DNA from: Paguma larvata | Taxonomy: Eukaryota > Chordata > Mammalia > Carnivora > Viverridae | Assembly: GCA_030068075.1 (NCBI GenBank) | Contig: CM057836.1 | Span: 72,081,788 to 72,145,787 of the forward strand | Direction of reading: 5' to 3' | Length of the DNA stretch: 64,000 nucleotides | Notes under the pieces: generated by a model | The model's database searches: none | What the model saw: only the letters and a program-made list of their open reading frames with translations | What the model was told of the DNA's origin: nothing | In this document: positions 1 to 10,429 of the stretch, piece by piece | Numbering within the stretch: the first letter of the stretch is position 1 | Layout of the letters: each line of letters opens with the position of its first letter | Position numbers and translations under genes: made by a program

Positions 1-779
1 GTTCAAGGAAGTCTGAGCTGGGGAGGACAGAGCTTTAAGTTGGGGCGAAGCTTGGAATTTTCATTATCCACTTGGACTCAGACATTTATTTAGTACGAGC
101 AAACAAATTCCTATTTTTACTATTAAAGAGTGATTTAAAAAGTCTGGGGACCTGCCTGAGATTTTATTCAAAGTGGGAATTAAATACCCATCAAATGGAC
201 TACTTAAAAGTTTAATGGAAGAAAATAATAGTATTGCCTTCTGATCGTGTCGTACGTACCCTCTTTGTTCAACGTAACTCTTTCGGAGGTCTTGAGGCCC
301 CTTTCAGGTCTGTGCGTGTGAATGACGTCAGAAACCCCAGTAATGCTGGTGACTTGTTGGAAGGGGCTTAAGAGGTGGCCCAGAAAAAAATTTTTGGGCC
401 CAGGAGACAGTGGCAAATGTGCTGACCTAATTTTGCAGAAGGCCTTAACTATGGAAATCACAGGAAGGGTTGTAGGCTAGGGGCAAAATGGCGGCAAAGG
501 CAGAACTTATGAAAAAAACCTCCAGGGACTCCCAGAAATAAGTAATGGGGAGACTGGGTAGCAAGCGGTGGGTGGGTTGTGGGGGGGGGCTCCTGCAGTA
601 AGAGTCAGCCAAATGGGACAAATAGAGGCAAGAGTTGGCCAAATGCACAATGTAATAAAATATTTTCTTTCTTCTTAGCTCCTTAGCTTCCGAACCTTAG
701 CACCTTTCCATTATTGGGGAGTTCCTTACTCACCTTAGGGAGTAAGGCCTGCCTTTCACTAAAGAAAGTGAAAATGCCA
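1..779. other. Unassigned non-coding sequence
   Basis: I see no gene and no repeat family I can name here. The only short motif that stands out is a perfect CRE palindrome near 325, listed separately. Open frames on the minus strand are under 90 codons and do not resemble known proteins. Confidence 0.5.
323..330. promoter_or_regulatory. Perfect CRE palindrome (TGACGTCA)
   Basis: The 8-base palindrome TGACGTCA is the consensus site for CREB/ATF dimers. It contains a CpG that has survived in an otherwise CpG-poor stretch. There is no gene or CpG island beside it, so a regulatory role is only a possibility; one chance occurrence in 64 kb is not remarkable. Confidence 0.25.
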
Positions 780-1175
780 GATTAATCTCAGCTCCCCTCG
801 AACCCTTGGCATGGACGTGTGACTCAGGTTCTTTGAATCAGACATGTCTCCCCAGACTTCAAATCTAGTCGAATCTGGGGGAAGCGGGCATCTTGCAAAG
901 CGGCCGCCATCTTGGTGCCAGCCGTTCTGGCATCAGCATTCAGAGTCGTGAGTTGGAGGGTTGGCCGTGTGAACTACAGTCACCTGCAGTGGCAACTATG
1001 GGGCTCTCGTGGTTCCACTTTGGGGCTTTATTCCTGGTTGCCTCAACCTCTGAGCCTGGCTCTTCAGTTACCATCCCCCAGAGATTTTGTGAGCAAACCA
1101 GAACCTTCTTAATAAATCATTTCTTCTCAAATTGCTATAGAGAATTTCTGTTACTTGCAGCTAAGAATCTTGGCT
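780..1175 (+). repeat. LTR-like fragment (old endogenous retrovirus or MaLR type)
   Basis: The segment has the shape of an old retroviral LTR 3' half: a GC-rich part, a poly(A) signal AATAAA near 1112, then a short U5-like tail with 'CTGTTACTTGCAGC' and an end near 'GGCTGATATA'. That tail resembles LTR ends I remember, but I cannot name the family. Only the LTR is present and no viral gene is seen. A YY1-like site lies at 903-914. Confidence 0.4.
903..914 (-). promoter_or_regulatory. YY1-like motif in the LTR-like fragment
   Basis: GCCGCCATCTTG is the reverse complement of CAAGATGGCGGC, the strong consensus for the zinc-finger factor YY1. It sits in the body of the LTR-like fragment, next to a NotI-like GCGGCCGC stretch. 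LTRs commonly carry such sites; occupancy here is unknown. Confidence 0.35.
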
Positions 1176-1340
1176 GATATATTCATTCATTCATCCACTC
1201 ATTCATATGTACACAGTATTTACTTGATCAGCGCCCATTGAATGCTCACTGTAGGCCAGGTATCCTGGTTGGCATTGGTGATACCAAGGTCAATGAGACA
1301 TGCTCCTGGAACTTATAGGCAGACGACTCAAGCAATGAAT
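1176..1340 (-). repeat. L2 LINE 3' end, antisense
   Basis: Starts with a (TTCA)n-like run, the reverse of the TGAA repeats that end L2 elements. It continues with a decayed form of the antisense L2 sequence 'GAGCACCTACTATGTGCCAGGC' (here around 1231-1262) and 'CTCCTGGAACTTATAGGC', which matches the L2 'GAGCTTACATTCT' region. Old and divergent. Confidence 0.5.
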
Positions 1341-2502
1341 TTTCTCTCTCTGGCCCTCAGTTTCTTTTTCTTTAAAGTGAGAGGGATGAATCTGTAGATA
1401 TTTTGGGCTCTGATGTTTGAATTGGCTAGGCATCACTCAATTAAGCCGAGGTCCTTACCCGGTTAGCTTCAGCAGGCAGAGACGAGAGAGCATCTGTGGA
1501 TTACTTAGGGTCCGGCCACAGACTGTGTCTTTAGGGCTTCCATTTCCTACATGGGAAATTAACCACTCTGGGCATCTTATCCAGGCAGGTGCTTGACTAA
1601 TGTTCGACTCCGCAGGAGCCAGTTTCTGGCATCTTCTCGCCCCACCTTCTTTTGCTCTCGTTCAGAGCAGTTCTCCTGCCAGCCCGAACCCATCCCTGTG
1701 GCGGACCACGGGGCACCCAGCAATATCTGCGAGGGAGCTTCGCTACTAAGCTCATGTTTTCTGGCCCACTCTCTCTGGGTTTAAATCTCAGATTTAAGCT
1801 AAGAGAAGCACAAGGGAAAACGGGAGGAGAAAGGCTTACAACCTCACAAATGGCTTTCCCCGCAACTAGTTGTCATGTCTCCCCAGCGTAGCGCCTGCAG
1901 ATTCGAGAAATGGTCAGAGATAGCAAGACATAACTGAGACTTTTAACTGAGAAGGATGGTGACATGACATTTAGGGAGCCTGGAGACTATAGGAGTTGGT
2001 TCTGAAACATATTAATATACAGGGAATGAGGGAAAAGTTTGCCCCTTTATGGTTTCCATGACTGTGTAAAGGCTTTTCCTCTCTGCATCATTCTGGGACG
2101 GAAGCTGGGTCAGAGGGGAGAGGGTCGGGGGCGCACACCCACATGGCCCTAAGTGCACCTGCACATTCACGCACATACCTGCCCATCTGCCTCCCCAGGT
2201 GCCAAGCCCAGAAATAAGTTCCCACACAAACCTCATTGAAATGTTTGATTTTCTCTGAATGCATACCTCTGTCTTAGCCCGTTGAAGAAAACCAGGGATG
2301 CAATGCTGAGAATGTGCCTATAAATACCTAAGATTTTAAACTCGGAGGATTTTCTCTGGGTCTGCTTCAGAGGATTGCAGACTCTGGTGCACGAATGCCG
2401 GGTTGCAAGCCCAGCTGTGAGCAGTGTGCTCAACGATCTACCCTGACGGAAGGGGAGGCACAGACATTGCAAAGCCTTTAGACAACGGGTCTTGGCATGC
2501 TT
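1341..2502. other. Unassigned non-coding sequence
   Basis: No exon-like frame or recognisable repeat. The open frames at 1593-1891 overlap one another and look like chance openings in moderately GC-rich DNA. Confidence 0.5.
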
Positions 2503-2515
2503 TATCTTGGTAGTT

Positions 2516-2732
2516 AAAAAAAATATTTTTTATGTTTATTCATTTTTGAGAGACAGAAAGAGAGCATGAGCAGGGGAGGGGCAGAGAGAGAGGGAGACAC
2601 AGAATCCGAAGCAGGCTCCAGGCTCTGAGCGGTCAGCACAGAGCCCGACGCGGGGCTCGAACTCACAAACCAGGAGGTCATGACCTGAGCTGAAGTCGGA
2701 CGCTTAACTTGACTGAGCCACCCAGGCGCCCC
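2516..2732 (-). mobile_element. Carnivore tRNA-Lys SINE (felid type), antisense
   Basis: A complete non-autonomous retroposon in reverse. Read on the minus strand it has the tRNA-derived head 'GGCGCCTGGGTGGCTCAG' with Pol III A and B boxes, a CT-rich middle and an A-rich tail. It is flanked by a 13-base target-site duplication, TATCTTGGTAGTT at 2503-2515 and TATCTTGGTAATT at 2733-2745, with one mismatch. Such SINEs are copied by L1 enzymes. The small open frames within it are by-products of the repeat. Confidence 0.95.
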
Positions 2733-3139
2733 TATCTTGGTAATTTTAAATTATAGCAGATTAGCTCTCCTGATTATTCTTTTAGGCGAAATTAAAGTGG
2801 ACCTCGATCAGACATTATTTATGGCAGAGAGATGCCTTCTGACATAAAAACACGCCAGTGGTTGAGCTCTAAGGAGGTGACTCTGAGGCAGAGAGCCCGG
2901 AGTTCATGGCATACGAAAGTGAAGCTCATATGCCCAAGGTTCAATACTTAAGGCCATACTTAGAAGAAGACTGGAAAGATATAAAGACAATTCCATAGTA
3001 ACTTTACCAGTTAAGAATAATTTTAAAAGTAATAAAACAACAGTGTTTAAAAACGCACCTATCCAAAATCTCTCCTCAAATGTCATTGCACGTGAGATGC
3101 CATCCCCTTCATGCGAAGCCCGATTTTGTTTAACCAATT

Positions 3140-3520
3140 AATTTTATTCGTTCACCCTTCCATTCTTAAATATTTATTGAGTGTCCCGCTCACACTCATC
3201 AATGTGGTTGAAATTCATCTGAAAGAGATGAATAACACACAGCTCTAAACTCACAGTCTAGTGTTGGAGACAAATGCATAAACAGACAATATACCATACG
3301 TAAGAAGCTTACGCCTGTTTCTGTTTTCCTGGGAGTTCGGAGTGGAGAATGATTCTGTCGACCTGGTGGGGCGTGGCGGATGAGAGCGACAGCCCGCGGG
3401 AAAGGTGACAGTTTGGCCAGGTCTTGAAGGGTGACCTGGAGTTTGCTAGTCAGAGTAGTGGCAGAAGGGCGTTCTGGGACCAAATCCTCCCTTATAACTC
3501 TCAACACAAAGGGCAGGGTG
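3140..3520 (-). repeat. L2 LINE 3' region, antisense
   Basis: Contains 'TAAATATTTATTGAGTG', 'CTCACAGTCTAGTGTTGGAGAC' in pieces, 'AAATGCATAAACAGACAAT' and 'GGTCTTGAAGGGTGACCTGGAG', in the order found in the antisense L2 3' half (end repeat, 3' UTR, last part of ORF2). Heavily diverged, with small gaps. Confidence 0.5.
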
Positions 3521-6204
3521 TACAGAAAAAAAACACAAAAGACCCTTCGAGAGGGTTTAGTTATTTTCGTCTGAGGTCGTCAGCTATAACCGGCTCTGTA
3601 GAGCGCTTAGACTACCTGCATTAATGCCTGATGGGGCCTTTGGAGGATGACGGCGACACCTGTGCTGGTGAGGAAGGGACTGTGACCCTGATCATCTAGC
3701 CATGACCTTCCAGTTTTCCCATCAGGAATGTGCTCCCAGTAATTACGTGGCCATCGTGGCAGTCATGCCACCACTCTACGAGAGCAAGTATTTCTCTGCA
3801 GACTCTGGGAGCACATGTGGAAAGGAACATGGATGTTGACCTGGGCAGCCCTCGGTGCAGGTTACCAGGTAGCTTTTCCCAGTCTTTCATAAGAACAGTT
3901 TATCGTTCTTGTTCAGCCGTCCCCCCCCCCCTTTGTTTTTACAAAACCTTCATGCTCAATTCATGCTAGAGTTTTGCACAATAGGCATTAACATCAGAGC
4001 AAACTTCCTGGAAGTTTCTAGAATCTCCTGGGTACACCTGCTCTAAGCAAGGAGCCAATTACTACAGCTCTGAAATTGGAGGGGACTCTGGTCTGCAGGC
4101 ATGGCCCTGGGAGTATAGACAGGTGGTTGTGGAGGCCATAGCATCTTGGGGATGGGATGGCCAGTAGGTTCAAAGGCAAATCGAGCTCTCCCCACAGTCC
4201 AGCTCAGGGGATATTAATGTGTAAGCAGCATGGAGGAGGCCCCTAGAGCTGTGACAGTGGACCTAGGCCCTGCAGGTTTCTCCTATATGTCTTCCATTGC
4301 CATGGGCAATCCCACCCTCTACCTGCTCCCCATGCCTGTTGCTTCTCTTCTCTCTCCTTCTTCCTTTCTCTTTCTCCACTCCTCTCTCCCACCTTTTTTC
4401 TCCAGAAGTTTCTACTGAGTTTGAGGGTTTGGGTGACCACGCTTTTCCCAGCCACGATGATCCCAGAGATAAGGAGGCCACTTCCATTAATACCTGCAGG
4501 AGGACACAGTTGAGAACTGGTGGGAAAGATGTGTGACTTCAAGCTTCTGTGGCTTGAAGTCACTCAGGCCAGTGCTGAAGAACCCAGCACTGGGCTGGGC
4601 GTGGGGACCACAGATGCTGGACAGGGATGACCGAGAGACCTCAAGAGAAGGCATGAGGAATAAACATATCCCATTTCCCATTTGTTCCTACATTTGTTTT
4701 TCTTCCAAATGAAAAGAACGATGAAGAAGCTAACGAGCCAGGGAGTGAGGGAAGTCTAAAGCCCTATAGCACTACGGGTTCCTACTTCCCAGAGTTAGGG
4801 ACGGGGTCGGATGCAATACTGTGCCCAGAAGCACCCTACGAACTATGATACAAATGTGATTATTAATATCCTATCAATATCATAGTTTCTCACACTGTTA
4901 TGGATTTCCAAAGGGAAAGCATTAGCAAGACGGAATCGTCTCAGAATGAACTAAAAAAAACCCAAACTCTGAATTGTGCATACTAATATAAATTCCATAC
5001 GTTGAAAGCTTAGTATTTATCTGATACAAATTTATTTTCATTAAGAGGCATTTATTTTAAAATTAAGAGGCCTGTTTTGAAGAGTCAGTAAAGACCCCAG
5101 TTTTCTGCTCTTCACCACTGCTAAGTTAGCCTACTTCTGGAAGGGAGGCCCCACGTTTCCCCCTCCCCACCCATGGGGTAGGGCTATCAGGCTGAACTCC
5201 CTCCCCTTCTCCCTGGGCAGCTGGGTGGGGACCAGGTAAGCCTCCAGTCACATTTTAAAAATAGTGTCGAGAGAGAGAGGGAGGGAGGGAGGCAGGCGGG
5301 GAGGCCTACATGACAGGAAGGGCAGGTTCGTCATCTTCTCTCCCTGCCTGAGGTCCTGAAGCAGGCCACGCGGCTGAGCCCCACGCCCTGTCCCCTTGTC
5401 ACCCCAGAGGAGCGGGGGCCCATCTCACACGTTAGAGGGCACTACGCTGACCCCGCACGGACTTACCACAAGAATTTGTCCTTCCCGCTGATTTTCCGTT
5501 TCCCCCGGGGGCTTTCCCTGACCTAGAGAGACATCCCTTTTCCTAGCTCTCAGTTCCTGCTTCCAGGCCCTGGGCAGCCTCGGTCACTCGGCCGGCACCA
5601 GCCAGGAGCTGGCGACGCTGAGAGAATGCAGGGAAAATGGGCAGCGGGGCCAGGGGCTGCGCCTGGGGCACCTGGGCAAGCCTGAGGTGTGCGTGCAGTC
5701 TGGGCTGGGCGCTCCTGTGGCCCTGTCCCGGCTTTCTGCTGTGCTCCAGAGAGATACAGGACCTGAGTCCCAGGCCCCGGAAGGGGAAGCGGTCAGGCCC
5801 TCTGGCTTTCCCAGGGTGGCAGCTGAGCCCATAGCATCACCCTCTTCCCCCCGTCTGCAGCGCATGGACCCTGATTCACTGTTAGCCCCTGGGCAGCTCC
5901 TTCCTCGGTGGCCAGCCCTGCTCTCCTCTGGGCACAGACATGGCCGCACCTTGTTCTCAGATTTTTCTTGGATCTGCACACCTCCTGCCGGCCTGCCAGA
6001 CTCTTCCCCAGGCCCTTGATTAACACTTGCTGGCTGATCGATCATTTGTCTTTTGATGGATTAAATGACAAACCAGCCCCAAGAAGCCTGACTTTGTGCT
6101 CAATCATCGCGGGCCTGAGGGGTTCCCAGAATGTCTGGAACACTGGCCTTTGGGAAGGAACAATGGAGAGGTACCCTAAAGGCTTTAGGACTGTGAGCCT
6201 AAGG
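3521..6204. other. Unassigned non-coding sequence
   Basis: No gene recognised. There is a short (GA)/(GGGA) purine tract at about 5268-5300, and a GC-rich segment at about 5340-6010 that holds overlapping open frames of 110-153 codons on both strands. Those frames have no domain, start context or homology I can identify. The GC-rich part is not clearly CpG-dense. Confidence 0.45.
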
Positions 6205-6390
6205 GCTGGGGTGCCCAGGCCTTGGAATCGGCTGACGGAGGCCTGACTCCCAGCTCTGCAGCCCGCCTGACAGCCTGGGACAAACCCATTACCTTCTCTG
6301 AGTTACCAGTTTGCCCGTCTGTACCATGAGGATGATACCCAGTCGGAGGGGTGACGCGAGGAGGAAGTGAGCTGTAACGCACTCACAGGG
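6205..6390 (+). repeat. MIR SINE, sense
   Basis: Carries MIR landmarks in order: a 'CCCAGCTCTGC' region, 'CCTGGGACAAACCCATTACCTTCTCTGAG' in decayed form of the MIR core, then 'GTTTGCCCGTCTGTACCATGAGGATGATACC' as the 'CATCTGTAAAATGGGGATAATA' part. MIR is an ancient tRNA-derived mammalian SINE. Confidence 0.6.
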
Positions 6391-7184
6391 CCGAGGCACA
6401 AAACTCACCTCAGTTCCACCCAAAGTGTATGCGGTGTGCCTAGACGCTGGCTGCTTACGGTTTTGTTGGTTTGTTTGTTTTCTGCTTTGGGCACGTGTGT
6501 CACAAAATGGCCCTCCGCTGGAATCCAGCCTGCAGGGCTGGAGGGACATAATAATCTTTCTTGATGTGTCACAGGCTTTCTTTCCCAATCCAGGGACAAC
6601 AGAGGTAGTTCCCCTGGCAGCAGCGACAACAGGACTCACGCTCCAGCCCCTCCTCCGGGGGTTTCTGTGGATCCCGCACCGCTCTGGGAGAAGCCGAGAC
6701 AAGGCCCTCATCCCCACTCTTAAAAGGCCGTTGCCTTGGAGGAGTGAAGCAACTCAGCCAAATGGCTGGTTTGAAACTCATCTTCCGCCCCAGGTAGTGC
6801 GCAGAGGCTGTCTCAGTGGTGGGGGGGGAGGGTGACCACTGGTTTGGTGGGGCCAGTGGTGACCAGTGACATCCAGCCAAAAGCCGTCTGATCTGGTCGC
6901 GGCCTGGGGGTGAAGGGAAAGAATCTGGCGGGCACTGGGGTCGAGTCCGGCCTCATCAACCAAACTAGCTGACCAGCCCCTGCGCCGGTGAAGACTCAGA
7001 CGCCATGATGTTCATGGGGGAATGAACTCAAGTTCTTACTACGCAGACCCCACCTCGTCACTTGAATTTAAGCCTGTCTCACATACTGGGGGGCAAGAAG
7101 ATGCCACAGTCTTTGTTTTGTACTGCCCTTTGTCCTTTAAAGGTAACGTTTTAAACAGTCTATCGCTGATTGCTACCGTGTCTC
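6391..7184. other. Unassigned non-coding sequence
   Basis: Nothing I can name. A short poly-G run is at about 6820-6830. Open frames here (up to 136 codons) lie in overlapping frames on both strands and look incidental. Confidence 0.45.
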
Positions 7185-7305
7185 TATGACGTAAATAGCC
7201 CAGATACTACTATTGGCATTTGACAGACAGATAAGACCGGAGAGAGGCTAAGTGATGCATCCAAGATCACACACGGCACACCGAGGAATCCAAGACTCCT
7301 ATCTC
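7185..7305 (-). repeat. MIR SINE, antisense
   Basis: Reads as decayed antisense MIR: 'GACAGATAAGACCGGAGAGAGGCTAAGTGA', 'CCAAGATCACACACGGCAC' and 'GGAATCCAAGACTCC' correspond to the antisense MIR series 'ACAGATGAGGAAACTGAGGC', 'AAGGTCACACAGC' and 'GGATTCGAACCCAGG'. Confidence 0.6.
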
Positions 7306-7339
7306 GTTGCCCATTGTCCTGTTTTGTTTGGTTTTCTCT

Positions 7340-7925
7340 TGTCGCCCCTCCAGGCTATTCTCCACACAGCAACCAGTCATCTTTGAAATCTCACATGAGG
7401 CCAGGTCAGTCCTTTCTTTACCCCCTCACGTGGCTTCTATCCGAAATGGAAGACAACCCCTTCCTGGTGCAGCTGCTACTCCTTCTCGGAGCTCTGGTCC
7501 TGCCCCCCCTCCCCCAAGCAGTGTTGCCCTCAAGGCTCCGGGTTCCTGGCCTCCTGCTCCAGCTCCCCACCGGTCTTCACAGCCCTCTCTTCCTTCCTCA
7601 CAAGGGCTTCCCCATTCCCACCCACTGATCCTTGCTAATTGCCAGGGAAAGAAGGGGGCGGAAGCAGAAGGGAGAAGACTGGATGGTTGATTTCCTTAGG
7701 AGGGGTGTGCATGGTCTCCCGACTAGCACTTAAGCTCCTGACTTCCATGCAACCCCAGATTTTTGTTTCCCGGATTCACATTTTCTGCTGTCTCCCGCCA
7801 TCAGAACAGCAGCACGGTAGGCTCAGGGACTTGGTCTTGTTCCTGCTGTAGCCCCAGTACCTAGCATAGCACCGGATGGGGAATCTGGTAAGATCAGGTA
7901 ATCAGTGAAGGTTTTTGAATGAATG
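7340..7925 (+). repeat. L2 LINE 3' half, sense
   Basis: Decayed L2: the upstream part resembles the end of L2 ORF2 ('GGCCAGGTCAGTCC...TTTACCCCCTCACGTGGCTTC'). The downstream part has 'CTGTAGCCCCAGTACCTAGCATAGCACC' and ends in '...TTTTTGAATGAATGG', the L2 3' end. The segment 7622-7754 inside it is also one arm of an inverted repeat pair. Confidence 0.5.
7622..7754 (+). repeat. Left arm of a diverged inverted repeat pair
   Basis: About 130 bases here match the reverse complement of 9643-9778 by eye at high identity (roughly 85-90%, estimated, not computed). The shared core runs through 'GCAGAAGGGAGAAGAC', 'GATTTCCTT' and 'GCATGGTCTCCCGA'. The match fades at both ends. This is higher than expected for two independent ancient L2 copies. 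Confidence 0.7.
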
Positions 7926-8372
7926 GCTATTACACTGCATTGTTAAGAGCGGGAGAAAGAGTCCTGGGCGAGAGAGGTTATTAACAACGGGAAACAAACG
8001 CCTCAGGTCCCACAGGAGCCCTGCCCGGTCAGCCCAGCCCCACTCCACCGAGCCTTCCTGAGCCCCGGCTTCTCTAAGCCCACACGCAGAGCTCGCCAGC
8101 AAACCAGATCCGGCAGGACCGCCCGGCAGACGGACTGTAAATCGGGCCTTCGCCCTAGACCTGACTGGTAGCACTGGCATCTTCTCTGACTTTGCCCCCG
8201 CCCCGAATCATCACCTCAACTTGCTACTCGAATGGCACAGCTGACCCATAACGAGAGTCTCAATGGGCTAATCTCAGACCCGGGACCAGCAGATTCGTTC
8301 TCGTCCTGATTCTGCCGCAACTCATCGTAACGAACGCGGCCTCAGTGCCACGAGTGGATGCTGTCACGGCGC

Positions 8373-8399
8373 GGGGGGGGGTGGGGGGGGGAGGCGGGG
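8373..8399 (+). other. G-quadruplex-prone poly-G run
   Basis: Two runs of about nine G separated by a single T, then AGGCGGGG. This satisfies the usual intramolecular G-quadruplex pattern with very short loops. It follows a CpG-containing 'CACGGCGCG'. No promoter or gene is evident next to it. Confidence 0.6.
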
Positions 8400-8459
8400 T
8401 GTGCACTACAATCAGAGACTGCAAAAGCTGGAAGAGACCTTAGAGATGATCTCACTTCT

Positions 8460-9270
8460 TCCCTGCATGGACCATATTACCATTGATAGATGTATCATTG
8501 CTTTCCTATCTGTCCATTGAATCTGTGCTCATTTTTCTCGCGCTCTTTCGATCGACGGTGGATTATAACTGAATATTCCATTTTACCTCCCCTTTTGGAT
8601 TTGTAGCTAAACCTCTGCGATGTTTTAACTTTTTGTTCTAAGGATTATCATATGCATCCGTAATTTATCGAGGTTTATCTGGAATTTGCATAGGAGAACT
8701 TAAAGCAGTACAAATCCCTTTCCCATCCCCCATCCTTTGTTCTGTTGTTCTGCGTGTTATTCCTTGAATATAAGCCCCAGGGTACATTGTTGTTGTTGTT
8801 ATTGCAACAAAGACAATTGCCTTTTTCTGTTTACTTTTTTTAAAGTACTTATTTTCAGAAGGAGAGAGCTGGTGAGTGGGGGGGAGAGGCAGAGAGAGAG
8901 GCGAGAGAGAATCCCAGGCAGGCTCTGCACTGGCAGCCTAGAGCCTGATGCGGGGCTCAAACCCACAAACCGTGAGATCATGACCTGAGCTGAAACCAAG
9001 AGTCAGACACTCAATCAACGGAGCCCCCCGGGCGCCCCTTGACAATTGTCTTTTAAAGAAATTAAGCATGGAAAGATTGTTCTCGTAGAGTCGCCGCTAT
9101 AATTACACTTTCTGATGCTCTTTATTCCTTCCTGTAGACGAAGCTTCCATGTTCTTATTTCCCTTCAACCTGCAGAACTCTTTCTTCCCACCTCCGTGTA
9201 CTTTGAAGCCTCTTTGTCTTTCCATCTCTGTCTCCACAAAGGCTCCAAAATCTGCAAGTTTCCGTCCATT
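8460..9270 (-). repeat. Old L1-like sequence, antisense, split by a SINE
   Basis: The text 'AAGCCCCAGGGTACATTGTTG...GACAATTG' before the SINE and 'TCTTTTAAAGAAATTAAGC...TCTGATGCTCTTTATTCCTT' after it resembles an old antisense L1-derived repeat that continues across the SINE insertion. Family assignment is from memory and uncertain. Confidence 0.4.
8826..9040 (-). mobile_element. Felid-type SINE, antisense
   Basis: Antisense copy with head 'GGGCGCCCC' at its right end and purine-rich middle at its left. The target-site duplication GACAATTG[C/T]CTTTT is at 8812-8825 and 9041-9054 (one mismatch). The tail was inserted into the old L1-like sequence. Confidence 0.93.
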
Positions 9271-9642
9271 CGCCATAGGGCAGTTAACTGCCAAGACACA
9301 ATTTTAAGCATTTCCAAACTCCCTGAGGAGGGGTCCTGATGCAGCCACGAGAGAGGAGAGGGCAAGTAACAAGGGGCCTCTCTTCTTTCCCCTTCCTGCA
9401 GCACCTCACACCTCCCACTTCCCGGCCTCTGCCCTCACTCTCAAGGGCATCTGCTTGACCCCAGAATGAAAAATTAAACTACTATGTTTATTTACTGTTC
9501 TTATATCCATTCTTTCCCGGAGGAGGGAGGAGAGCAGACAGCCTCTCAGCAGTGGTGGGGACCCTCTGTCAGCCATTCACAGGCATTTACTGAGCTCATC
9601 TCAGCACACGCCCTGTGCTTGGCGCAGGAAACGCAGAGGAGA

Positions 9643-9778
9643 AGGCTGCATGGATCTCGAGGAGCTCAAGTGCTACTCGGGAGACCATGCGCGCCCATCC
9701 GAAGGAAATCAGCCATCCGGTCTTCTCCCTTCTGCCTTCTTCCCCTTTCCTTCTCTGGCAGTTAACAAAGATCAGTAG
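9643..9778 (-). repeat. Right arm of a diverged inverted repeat pair
   Basis: Reverse complement of 7622-7754 with a few mismatches and a short length difference. The left flank (9560-9640) looks like antisense L2 3' end ('CATTTACTGAGCTCATCTCAGCACACGCCCTGTGCTTGGCGC'), consistent with both arms belonging to L2-related DNA in opposite orientation. Confidence 0.65.
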
Positions 9779-10282
9779 AAATGAGGGTTGGTAATAAATG
9801 TAACTGGGTAAGAAAAGCTGACCAAAGAAGAATTCTGGTTCTAGACTGTGACCTTGGACCCAGCCCATCTCTAAAGATCAGTGCAAGAGGTAACAAGGGG
9901 CCTTTCAAAGACCTGGGAACATCCAGGTGAGGACAAACCAAAGGTTGTGCTGCGGCACACAGATTTGGAGAGGATGTGGGTAGTTGCCGGAGGCAGTGCT
10001 CTGAAGGGTCACGAAAGTACGGAAGATGCCAGAAGGTTGTCCCAAAGCTTGGAGGCAATGATCAGAAAGTCACACAGCTGGCACCGGGCCAGGCTCCTTC
10101 CTGGCTTCCAAGTCTCCCGGCACTGTGTTCCTTCTCCTCCTCTGTCAACATCCCCAACCCTTCCAGCAGCTGACTTCTACTCATCCTACAGAGCACACTC
10201 AAGTTCCACCACTGAGGTTCCCACAGCTACCGTTACCATTTCCTCCACTCTTCTTATCTTTTCCTGATTAAGCGTTCTACAG

Positions 10283-10425
10283 CCAGTAAGACCCGGGCTC
10301 CAATCCCAGCTAGACCATTTGCCAGTTGGGTGACCTTGGATAATTCACTTCCTCACGAAGTCTTGGCTTAATCCTCTGTAAAAAGGGAGAGAGTTTCTTC
10401 TTTACTTGGAAAATTCTCCAAGAAT
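10283..10425 (+). repeat. MIR SINE, sense
   Basis: Shows 'CCCGGGCTCCAATCCCAGCT', 'CATTTGCCAGTTGGGTGACCTTGGATAATTCACTTCCTC' and 'CTTAATCCTCTGTAAAAAGGGAGA', the MIR core in order and in one orientation. Clear but truncated. Confidence 0.75.
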
Positions 10426-10429
10426 GAAT

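Noticed and set aside
5584..6045. 153-codon minus-strand open frame
   Set aside because: Low-information Gly/Ser/Arg/Pro sequence in a GC-rich patch, with competing frames on the other strand.
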